From assembly GCA_965146665.1 (NCBI GenBank), contig CBCTHE010000013.1, positions 1-64,000 of the forward strand: 64,000 nucleotides of DNA, read 5' to 3'. Below the pieces are notes generated by a model that was given only the letters and a program-made list of their open reading frames with translations, was not told where the DNA came from and made no database searches. This document shows, piece after piece, positions 1 through 7,900 of the stretch. The stretch's first letter is position 1. Each line of letters opens with the position of its first letter. The DNA comes from Ructibacterium sp965146665. Its GTDB lineage: Bacteria; Bacillota; Clostridia; Monoglobales; Monoglobaceae. A program made the position numbers and the translations under genes.

Positions 1-108
1 GTACGTTACATCTGACACACCGTCTCCAAAGCTTGCTTTGGTGGGGCGGTCAAGGTTATCATAGGTATATCCTGTATACGTTGGTTCCGATCCAGTGGTA
101 ACTGTCAT
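1..108 (-). CDS. RHS/YD-repeat fragment, partial (runs off the left edge)
   Basis: The minus strand encodes a YD-repeat segment (motif YTGYTYDNLDRPTK) that continues beyond base 1. The only ATG is at 108; the frame stays open back to a TTG at 162. It begins inside the 281-bp direct repeat that also starts the tip gene at 3007-4161, so it looks like another displaced RHS 3' piece placed behind the same promoter block. No ribosome binding site is visible. Whether it is expressed cannot be judged, because the toxin end lies outside the window. Confidence 0.55.
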   Translation of the reverse strand, partial: MTVTTGSEPTYTGYTYDNLDRPTKASFGDGVSDVTY

Positions 109-338
109 GTTTATTATATCATCATTACCCCAATGAGTCAACGCTCTATCGGTGTATCCCAAACAGAGCAGTATTTTTTACCCCATGCCGCTGTTCAGAC
201 TGGAAACCGTTTGCTGTTTCCCGTTAATTTTTTCTTGCGTCAGCCTATATCAGCTGCATTTAACGGGCTGGGAAATGGTAAATATCCGTTGGGACTGCGT
301 ATAAAGCGAAAGCCGCAGGACTCATCTCCTGCGGCTTT
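58..338. repeat. 281-bp direct repeat, copy A (terminator + promoter block)
   Basis: Nearly identical to 4111-4391 (offset 4053), with only a few mismatches. On the minus strand it reads, in order: hairpin terminator, non-coding spacer, consensus promoter (TTGACT at 136-141, 17-base spacer, TATAAT at 113-118), then the first codons of a YD-repeat fragment. It separates an immunity-type gene from the next RHS fragment in both places. Confidence 0.85.
312..338 (-). terminator. Hairpin terminator after the 466-1095 gene
   Basis: Inverted repeat AAAGCCGCAGGA/TCCTGCGGCTTT with a 6-base loop, about 130 bases past the stop codon of the immunity-type gene. The T tract is weak (interrupted). The same hairpin recurs at 4365-4391. 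Confidence 0.6.
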
Positions 339-465
339 GCTTAACTTAAAACTCGCTTTTTACATTCTACAACCTTCAGGTCTTCACCGGTAGAATATTT
401 AAATTATTGAGTACATGACACATTTCATTGCTGTACACTGGGAAATCAATTAGTTGTAGTAAAAA

Positions 466-1095
466 CTATCGCAATTCATATTTTTCTATGATTTTGCCAT
501 CTTTCCTTTGTATGGCTATAGCTTTTAATCCAGAATGAGTTGTATCATTAACTAAACCATAGACAAACCATGCATCTTTTTTAATATCAAAATACACTTG
601 TAATGTTACATCCGAATTATTTTTATCATACCCTAAAACAATTCGTCCTATCTCAGCCGCAATTTTAGCTGTTGGAACTTCTCCATATCTACTCTTAGCC
701 GATACAGCGCCCCATTGATTTGTTTGATCAATATACGAAAAATCATCTATTGCGATATAGTTGTATTTCGTCCCATCAGACAATATATCCTCTTTAGACT
801 TGTTCATCTCATCATAGAATGGCAATAAAATTTTTTCAGAACTTGACAATTCAATTCTCCTTTCTTCTCCAATCCAATTGACCTCATATCCTATTTTTCC
901 GCATAATTGTCTTAATGCAATATATGTATTATCATCTATTGTAACTATGGGTAACATAAAATTTTCTTGTCTGCCATCAATTTCAATAACATAATCTACT
1001 TCTTCAGCTATAAATTTTTTATATATACTTGATGCAAACACGCCTGAAGTAAACAAGCAGCAACCTATAACTGCACATAATATTCCTTTTTTCAT
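466..1095 (-). CDS. Exported stalk-domain / NTF2-fold immunity-like protein
   Basis: 209 aa, ATG start 7 bases after AGGAGG. Residues 1-22 are a signal peptide. Residues about 35-75 resemble the copper amine oxidase N-terminal 'stalk' domain (the pattern of a short basic strand, VTIDDNTYIALRQL, and a Gly-x-x-Val-Trp-like end). The C-terminal half, with PTAKIAAEIGRIVLGYDK and KAIAIQRKDGKIIEKYELR, matches the pattern of NTF2-fold immunity proteins that neutralise polymorphic toxins. It starts 12 bases downstream of the DUF4329-like tip gene, the usual toxin-immunity order. Signal peptide plus stalk implies that it acts outside the membrane. The domain calls are by eye, so the partner assignment is inference. 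Confidence 0.7.
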   Translation of the reverse strand: MKKGILCAVIGCCLFTSGVFASSIYKKFIAEEVDYVIEIDGRQENFMLPIVTIDDNTYIALRQLCGKIGYEVNWIGEERRIELSSSEKILLPFYDEMNKSKEDILSDGTKYNYIAIDDFSYIDQTNQWGAVSAKSRYGEVPTAKIAAEIGRIVLGYDKNNSDVTLQVYFDIKKDAWFVYGLVNDTTHSGLKAIAIQRKDGKIIEKYELR

Positions 1096-1107
1096 TTTGC
1101 ATTCCTC

Positions 1108-1800
1108 CTATTTTGTTGGGAAATTAGTTGATATAACTCTCACAGCCGGATCAGTATCCTGTATCCATTTAGTAACATGTTCTGGCCATTGTGTATAATC
1201 TAAATGCTTAAAGTACCCACCTGGGGTAAATAGATATCCGTGTGCACCCAAAGAATGTGAATATGAACCGTCCCCAATTATTTGACTAAGATTTCCATTG
1301 GCATCATAAAATTCATTGCGGCCAGTAAACAAATCAGCGGCAGCAGCTGGATTGTTTGGGTCAGGGTAAGGCCCATGTGTATGTGCCCAGTCAGTTAGAG
1401 TTCTATTAGGATTAGGCGAAGGAGCATATACAGTTCGGAAACCATTTCCCAAATCCACGCCTTCTGCAACGTCAGCAAATGTAAAACTTCCATTTGGATT
1501 TTCATATATATATGCTTGATATTCAACTCCATTTGGTAAACAAGAAGTTCGATTATACATTAAACCAAATGCCATTGCGGCATCGTCAGCTGATATAAAT
1601 TCATCTTCTGCATTATGTAATATATAACTCTCTGTTAAGCCAAAATCTTTTGATAATATTGCCGAGTCTACTATCATTCTGCCATTGATAATTTCTCCGC
1701 TATAATCTACATGCTGTCCATCAAAATACGCGGTTGCCGTTCCAGTTTCTTCGTTATACGAAACAGAACCGCCCACTTTTTCCATGGCGTACTTCAACAT
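1108..1800 (-). CDS. Orphan RHS tip with DUF4329-like domain
   Basis: 230 aa from an ATG at 1800, but the frame is open to about 1848 and the extra codons read TPINFADPSGLAGV, the end of an RHS core. This is therefore a displaced C-terminal tip cut off at the PSGL junction. Residues about 60-215 contain a DUF4329-like pattern: a Glu-Asp-x-Ala-Met-Ala helix, HTHGPYPDPN, and a GAHGYLFTPGGYFKHLDY strand. Such domains are known from RHS and other polymorphic toxin ends; their enzymatic activity is not firmly established, and the HTH motif suggests metal binding. There is no good ribosome binding site at ATG 1800, so expression may depend on recombination back onto a full RHS gene. Confidence 0.65.
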   Translation of the reverse strand: MLKYAMEKVGGSVSYNEETGTATAYFDGQHVDYSGEIINGRMIVDSAILSKDFGLTESYILHNAEDEFISADDAAMAFGLMYNRTSCLPNGVEYQAYIYENPNGSFTFADVAEGVDLGNGFRTVYAPSPNPNRTLTDWAHTHGPYPDPNNPAAAADLFTGRNEFYDANGNLSQIIGDGSYSHSLGAHGYLFTPGGYFKHLDYTQWPEHVTKWIQDTDPAVRVISTNFPTK

Positions 1801-1848
1801 AACACCAGCCAGGCCAGATGGATCGGCAAAATTTATCGGAGTAATGGT

Positions 1849-2425
1849 TTTTTATAGACCCTTAAACAGGAATGTATAGCTAATCAATCTTTTTCATAAA
1901 GAATGTAACTCTATAACTTTGGCTCATTAGAATTATTCCCCGTCGCCGTAATTTGCTTAGTGCAAAACGGAAAGAAAGTCAAGAGATCGAAGCGTTCATT
2001 TTACCCTTTACTTGCTTTTCGGTTTGCGCTTTATTTCGGCGGGTGACGGGGCATTATTCCTGTGAGCCGCCCTGCCCATGACTGGGCGGGTGTGGGGTGG
2101 GTTGACCGTTCTAAATTCATAATAATGTGTGGACATTTAACCATTTTAAACCCGCTTGTAGCAAGGCTTTCAGAGCATGAATTTCAACAAGTAATATAAA
2201 AATTACCTTGCCCCATTTTCGGTTATAAAAGCTAATATTTTTTGTTCTTAACAAGGCGGAACGCCGCAACAAGTTCGGGTCAATTCGACCCGAACTTTGC
2301 CGGGCTTGGGGAGGCTCCCCAACAAGTAATTTGGCAGATTAAAAATCTGGCAAAATTAGCGAGTGTGTACACACTTGCATTGCCTGCGGATAGCGGCAAC
2401 CTATAAATTAGAGCATTAGAACCCC
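1849..2425. other. Stem-loop-rich non-coding block of mobile-element type
   Basis: No convincing gene. It holds a dense series of inverted repeats: CCGCCC/GGGCGG at about 2073-2093, GGCG/CGCC at 2256-2264, a perfect 10-bp stem AGTTCGGGTC/GACCCGAACT at 2272-2296, TTGGGGA/TCCCCAA at 2307-2323, a palindrome AGTGTGTACACACT at about 2362-2375 and TTGCC/GGCAA after it. The appearance is like the intergenic transfer-origin or relaxosome regions of Tn1549-like integrative elements. That likeness is from memory, not a search. Confidence 0.45.
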
Positions 2426-2986
2426 TTATTCTCCTGCAACTATTCTTAGAACTTTGCCATCGGATTTTCTAACAATTACTGATAATTCTCCACCTTCTAC
2501 ATCTTCTTCGTATCTAAATACAGCGTAACATCTTTTGTCATCTGTTTCACGTATGCCGACTGTTGTTTTACTTACAAAATCCTCATCTTTTATTTGCGAA
2601 AATACATCATTTGCAATAACAACAGCAGTTTCTTTTGTTATTTCCAAATCAAGTGTCTCTGTCGCCGTCCACCCTTCAAGACCATAATACCCTATCTCAA
2701 CACTGTCATTTTTTACATCTGCTTTGTCTGTCATTATTGCCACCCGCCCTTCCTCATTCCATTCAATTCCAATCTCTAAAACATCGCATATGGCACGAAT
2801 TGGCAGGTATATTCTATCTTCTATTGATACCATTGGAATATCCTTATCAACTTGTGCATTATCCACAATTATTGGATATTGAACTTTTGTTGCTTGTATT
2901 GTTCCAAGATAACTAGCATAAGCAGTTATGCTCAATGCGGAACTTATTACAATTACTAACACAAACAAGAAACTTCTTTTCCACAT
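2426..2986 (-). CDS. Exported stalk-domain / NTF2-fold immunity-like protein
   Basis: 186 aa. ATG 2986 is preferred (GGTGG eight bases upstream) over an in-frame GTG at 2998. Residues 1-25 form a signal peptide ending ITAYA. Residues about 35-90 fit the stalk (Cu amine oxidase N-terminal-like) domain, with DRIYLPIRAICDVLEIGIEW. The C-terminal part, with KETAVVIANDVF, RCYAVFRYEEDVEGGELSVIV and SDGKVLRIVAGE, has the strand order of NTF2-fold immunity proteins. It lies directly behind the DUF4329-like tip ending at 3007. It is not similar enough to the 466-1095 product to be a recent copy, as expected if each protein is specific for its own toxin. Location outside the membrane is inferred. Confidence 0.72.
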   Translation of the reverse strand: MWKRSFLFVLVIVISSALSITAYASYLGTIQATKVQYPIIVDNAQVDKDIPMVSIEDRIYLPIRAICDVLEIGIEWNEEGRVAIMTDKADVKNDSVEIGYYGLEGWTATETLDLEITKETAVVIANDVFSQIKDEDFVSKTTVGIRETDDKRCYAVFRYEEDVEGGELSVIVRKSDGKVLRIVAGE

Positions 2987-3006
2987 AATGTTTACCACCT
3001 ATTCTT

Positions 3007-4161
3007 TTATATTTTAAATCTTTTGGCCAATACAGATTTCAACCAATTATTTATGAAATCGCTGCCATCAGCAGTCCAAGATTCCGCTGCTCCGCTTTTC
3101 GTTCGAGGCCAAGTTTTTTCCGAACAACCAAATCCTGTACAAGTTGCAAGATGATTATCCCAGCGGCTTTTGTAAGTTTGCGTCAATGCAATTTTTTCAG
3201 CGATAGATAACCCTCTTAACGGTAAGGATTCACTAACAGTAGATTTCGCCCAAACGGTATTACCTGAATCATCTATTGCGCCATCTGTAGAGTATTTAAG
3301 CAACTTTGCACCAGGAGCTACAACAAAACTTGCTATAATGTTATTGTTACTATTATATCTACTTTCCGCAGCTGACAAGTCGGAAGATGAAAAATCTGTT
3401 CCATTAGGATGGGCGTGTCCAAAACCAACGGTGATAGCACCATCCGGTCTATCGTTCGCTAATTCGCTAGAAGTTACACTATGAGGCTCATATATTTTCG
3501 GTAAAACATATGAAAACCAGGTATTCCCATCTTCATCAACATATGAGTAAAATAAAGTTGCCAATTCAAGCATAATGTAGTCCGTTGTACTATAATACTC
3601 TTGTGCGAAATCAATTGCTGCATCGTCTAAATCGGAAAACGGGTCTCCAGCCGCAAGTCCGGATCTATCGGTGAACATCACCGGAGTGTTATTGCAATAT
3701 ACATACCAGTTCAGGTCATCCCGAATTGGATCTTCTGTGATGAATCTTCCGATAGCGAAAGCATAATACCGGTTGCGAAGATAGATCAATCCGGATTCTT
3801 CGTCCATATACTCCCCGCTGTAACGGAATGGATTGTATACAGTGTGTTCCGTCTCTTCCTGCTGGTTTCCAAAGGCGTCATACCGGTAATCTTCCGCTAT
3901 GGTTCCATTGCCGTTCGCCAGCTGCACGGTGTCGCCATGACCGTTATACAGGCAATAACGCTGATCCGCGCCTTCGCTTATCCCGATTCTCCGCACTCCA
4001 TAGCTGCAGCTTACCGTATGTTCTCCTGTTTCATAGGCAATATGGTCGCCGCCCCAAAGATAGCTGGTACTGCTTCCATTTACTGTTTTCCCGACACGGC
4101 GGCCGGTGACATCATAGGTATAACTCGTATACGTTGGTTCCGATCCAGTGGTAACTGTCAT
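3007..4161 (-). CDS. RHS core fragment with DUF4329-like toxin tip
   Basis: About 384 aa from the only ATG (4161); the frame is open to a TTG at 4215 and neither start has a ribosome binding site. The N-terminal 150 residues are an RHS core nearly identical to the end of the full-length RHS gene (DNA at 3690-4118 matches 5703-6131), through GRFITEDPIRDDLNWYVYC to a degraded NNTPVMFTDRSGL junction. The rest is a unique tip with GHAHPNGTDFSSSDLSAA, ASFVVAPGAKLLKYS and a Cys-containing C-terminus. The HxHP motif and the VAPGxKLLKY strand match DUF4329-like ends. A consensus promoter overlaps the start (4166-4194). It is a displaced tip from a recombination array; its immunity-like gene follows after 20 bases. 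Confidence 0.7.
   Translation of the reverse strand: MTVTTGSEPTYTSYTYDVTGRRVGKTVNGSSTSYLWGGDHIAYETGEHTVSCSYGVRRIGISEGADQRYCLYNGHGDTVQLANGNGTIAEDYRYDAFGNQQEETEHTVYNPFRYSGEYMDEESGLIYLRNRYYAFAIGRFITEDPIRDDLNWYVYCNNTPVMFTDRSGLAAGDPFSDLDDAAIDFAQEYYSTTDYIMLELATLFYSYVDEDGNTWFSYVLPKIYEPHSVTSSELANDRPDGAITVGFGHAHPNGTDFSSSDLSAAESRYNSNNNIIASFVVAPGAKLLKYSTDGAIDDSGNTVWAKSTVSESLPLRGLSIAEKIALTQTYKSRWDNHLATCTGFGCSEKTWPRTKSGAAESWTADGSDFINNWLKSVLAKRFKI
3690..4118. repeat. RHS core duplication, copy in the displaced tip gene
   Basis: About 430 bp almost identical to 5703-6131 in the full-length RHS gene (constant offset 2013). Divergence starts abruptly on the tip side near the PSGL codons and on the other side at a YD-repeat. 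It is the homology that would let tips recombine onto the main RHS gene. Confidence 0.85.
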
Positions 4162-4165
4162 GTTT

Positions 4166-4194
4166 ATTATATCATCATTACCCCAATGAGTCAA
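4166..4194 (-). promoter_or_regulatory. Consensus sigma-A promoter inside the direct repeat
   Basis: On the minus strand TTGACT (4189-4194), 17-base spacer, TATAAT (4166-4171). The expected transcript start falls on or next to ATG 4161, which would give a leaderless message for the displaced tip, or a message serving mainly the immunity gene downstream. The same promoter is present at 113-141 in copy A. Confidence 0.65.
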
Positions 4195-4364
4195 CGCTCT
4201 ATCGGTGTATCCCAAACAGAGCAGTATTTTTTACCCCATGCCGCTGTTCAGACTGGAAACCGTTTGCTGTTTCCCGTTAATTTTTTCTTGCGTCAGCCTA
4301 TATCAGCTGCATTTAACGGGCTGGGAAATGGTAAATATCCGTTGGGACTGCGTATAAAGCGAAA

Positions 4365-4391
4365 GCCGCAGGACTTATCTCCTGCGGCTTT
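4365..4391 (-). terminator. Hairpin terminator after the 4417-4920 gene
   Basis: AAAGCCGCAGGA/TCCTGCGGCTTT stem, 26 bases past the stop codon, identical in stem to 312-338. The short T tract makes efficiency uncertain. Confidence 0.65.
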
Positions 4392-4416
4392 AGCTAAAAT
4401 TTATAGAAAATTTAAT

Positions 4417-4920
4417 TTACTTTTTATTACATATTTTTATTGTAGTTTCAATACCTACCTCACACCCTAATGCTTCAAATAATCGTTTTCCCGTCTCTTC
4501 ATATAAATAGATTCTATCATTTAAAACACAATACGCCCCATCAGCGGACATTGGATTCAGTTGTATATAATCTGCATTGTCGACTGAATTTATGTTTTCA
4601 ACCCTACAGATCAAAACTTGTTTGTTTTCTGGAAAGTTTGAGTTTAGTGCAATGAACTTACATACGTAACTAATACTAGCATAATCAAAATAGACATTTC
4701 CTGTGCTTTCCTCCCAAGTAACTTCTGCTCCTAGTGCCTCTAGAGTTGCCCGTAGTGGAATAAATATATTATTACATTCCTCTGTACCTGCTATTATTTT
4801 ATTATTTACATATATTTTGATATTTTCATTCATTTTTGCCTCCGTATATATGCTAGGAGCCATAATACCTATAATAATTGATAAAATACTTAAACCCGAT
4901 AAAAATTTCATACTTTTCAT
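4417..4920 (-). CDS. Exported stalk-domain protein, candidate immunity to the protease tip
   Basis: 167 aa, AGGAGG 6 bases before ATG. Residues 1-28 are a signal peptide. Residues about 33-82 are a clear copper amine oxidase N-terminal-like stalk domain (IKIYVNNKII, FIPLRATLEALGAEVTW, GNVYF). The C-terminal 80 residues contain paired cysteines and no recognisable family; the NTF2-like signature of the two sister proteins is not evident. It begins 12 bases after the RHS gene with the papain-like tip, so by position it is the candidate inhibitor of that protease. That role is inferred from gene order only. Confidence 0.65.
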   Translation of the reverse strand: MKSMKFLSGLSILSIIIGIMAPSIYTEAKMNENIKIYVNNKIIAGTEECNNIFIPLRATLEALGAEVTWEESTGNVYFDYASISYVCKFIALNSNFPENKQVLICRVENINSVDNADYIQLNPMSADGAYCVLNDRIYLYEETGKRLFEALGCEVGIETTIKICNKK

Positions 4921-4932
4921 GTTATACCTCCT

Positions 4933-7900
4933 TCAATTTACAGAAATTGCAGTCTCTGTCCAAATTCTTCCGTCTGGAAGTGTTTGAAAATCATCATAAG
5001 TCTGTATTCTTTGGATACCACCCCCTGGATCATTTGATACAACCAATGGGTCATGCCCTGGTGCAGTAGCATATCCGATTCCAAGCACCCAATGTCCAGA
5101 CATGAAATTTCTATATAATACTCCAAACGGATCGCCAGATTCTATCGTAGACCGAATTTGAGGCATTGACAAATTTCCCAATACTTGTATTTGAGACTGT
5201 GTTAATCCTAGATATAATTTATCAGAACTTATCCAATGAAAAGATTCATTATAAGAAATAGGGCTTCCCCAGAAATACTCTATAAATGCCCGAGTATATG
5301 AAGCCACACTTTGTGTTCTATCAATAGTATCGCCCAAATAATACGAAGACATCATAGCTTGACATGTGGCCCAACATAATTCATTTCGGTAATCATGTGG
5401 GAATGTATCATATTGATTATATACAGGAACCTCTAATATTTGTCCGGCAACTTTTCCTTCATCATCTAATTTAATAATATCGTCAATTTTAGCGTTTATC
5501 TCATTAGAACGACGAGTATATTCAGCGTCAAATGGTTTTCCGGCAGCAATATATTCATCTGTTAATGCAAGAGCCTGATCGTAGTAATAATCCGCATAAG
5601 CTGCCGCTCCAGATGATACCATTGTTCCCATTTTGTTAATGTTCTGATCATCTCTTTTACCAGCGACCAAACCAGATGGATCGGCAAAATTTACTGGATT
5701 GTTATTACAATATACATACCAGTTCAGGCCATCCCGAATTGGATCTTCTGTGATGAATCTTCCGATAGCGGAATCATAATACCGGTTGCGAAGATAGGTC
5801 AAACCGGATTCTTCGTCCATATACTCCCCGCTGTAACGAAATGGATTGTATACAGTGTGTTCCGTCTCTTCCTGCTGGTTTCCAAAGGCGTCATACCGGT
5901 AATCTTCCGCTATGGTTCCATTGCCGTTCGCCAGCTGCACGGTGTCGCCATGACCGTTATACAGGCAATAACGCTGATCCGCGCCTTCGCTTATCCCGAT
6001 TCTCCGCACTCCATAGCTGCAGCTTACCGTATGTTCTCCTGTTTCATAGGCAATATGGTCGCCGCCCCAAAGATAGCTGGTACTGCTTCCATTTACTGTT
6101 TTCCCGACACGGCGGCCGGTGACATCATAGGCATATCCCGCGTTCAATCCATTGTCCGCGGAAATTCCTGTCAGCTGGTTCCGAAGATTGTACGAATAAA
6201 GTACCGTATTGGCGTTTTCTATTCCCGTATCTGCTGTCTGACTGCCCTGATCAAATACAGACAATTCAAGCTCTTCCGCCCCGCCGTTGGCCGGGCTGTA
6301 TGTTCCCTTGCTCTTTGCAATCAGATTGCCATTGCTGTCATATGAATAATCGCAGATTTCCTCTTCTGTCCCTATTGTTTTAGACGTTTGTGTCAGTCGA
6401 TTGTTCCCATCATAGGTATAGCTCGTATATGTCTGTTCCGATCCGGTGACAGTCATACTTGAACGGTTGCTGAACCGGTCATAGGTGTATTGTGTCGTTT
6501 TTGACGTTCCGGCCTTTGCGTCAGCCTCCTGCACCAGCCTCCCCAGTTTATCATAATCAAAGCTCTGGCTTCTGCCTGTGTGATCCGTTATCTGTGACTG
6601 ATTTCCATCCAGATAGTAGCTGTAGCTATAGGAGGAAAGCACCGTGCTCCCCAGCTTGTTTGTCACAGCCGAAAGCGCATTTGCGCTGTTATACAGATAT
6701 GTGGTTTCCACGCCGTTCCCCAGCGTTTCTTTGCTGATGTTCCCGGCATTGTCATAGGTATACGAGGCCAATTCCGCGTTTCTCAAATTATCAGTAACCT
6801 TGACCAGCTGGCCAATGGGATTATAGGTATAACCCTGATCGTATACGGCGCTCCCGTTGTTGATTTGTATCCGAGACATATTTCCGTCAGCGTCATAAGT
6901 ATAATTCTTTACAGAAGCCGATACACCGCTCATCGTCTCGGATACCGTCTGGCCTTTGGCGTTGTAGGTGTAATTCACCGTACTTTCTGTGTTGGACATA
7001 CTCTGAATCAGGCCGCCGGTAGAATACTGATAGGAAACTGTATCGCTTTCGTCTGCCAGAGAGATCTGATTGGTCAGAATCTGACTGTTTCCATCATAGG
7101 TGTTCACCGTGACCGCACCATTCCGGTCGGTCATCCCGGTCAGGTTGTTTTGCGTATCATAGCTCCGGGTCTCGGTCTGCCCCATGGCATCAGTTGTTTT
7201 TATAAGCCGTCCCCGGGCGTCATATTCATAGCAGGTTGTCTGTCCCTGGGGTTCTTCTTCTGTAATTCCAACCGTCATTGTCAAGATATTGCCAAGTGAA
7301 TCATACGTATACTGCGTCTCGCCTTCTTCCTCTCCCCAGACCCGAATGACACGGTTCATTGGATCATATTCCTTATAGGTATTTCGTGTAGACGCCGGCT
7401 CTCCCGGCTTATTGTCCGTTATACTCTCCTTTGTCACGTTACCGTTGGCGTCATAGGTATACTGCGTAATCGAAACACCAGCTCCCATATTGACTGACCG
7501 TGACGCCAGACGGCCTGACGCATCATAGGCATAAAGAATGTGATTCCCATTTCCATCAACCACATCCTTTTCCTGTCCGGCCATATTAGAATAGACTTTT
7601 GATTCTTGATTATAATAGTTCTTTACAATGCTCTGGGTTCCCTGATTGGCAGCAGGAAGCACAGTAACAATGGTACGAATCTCATCTGCCCCGGTTTCTG
7701 TTGTCCGGAAGATTTCGGATGTCTGGTTGTTCTGATAGTCATAGGTATATCGTTTGCTTTCAGAAAGCAGTCCGGTGTCTCCCGGGTCTTCGCGCACCAC
7801 GTTGCCATATTTGTCAGCATACTGGGCGGTTTTCACCGCACTGCCGCCAGTTCCCACGACTGTCATTGTTTTTGAAGTTTCTGCGTCATAGGCATTTTCA

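Larger units (their letters stand above)
4111..4391. repeat. 281-bp direct repeat, copy B (terminator + promoter block)
   Basis: Second copy of the block at 58-338. It contains the terminator hairpin at 4365-4391 and the promoter at 4166-4194 and ends in YD-repeat coding sequence, which links it to the RHS fragment that follows on the minus strand. Confidence 0.85.
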
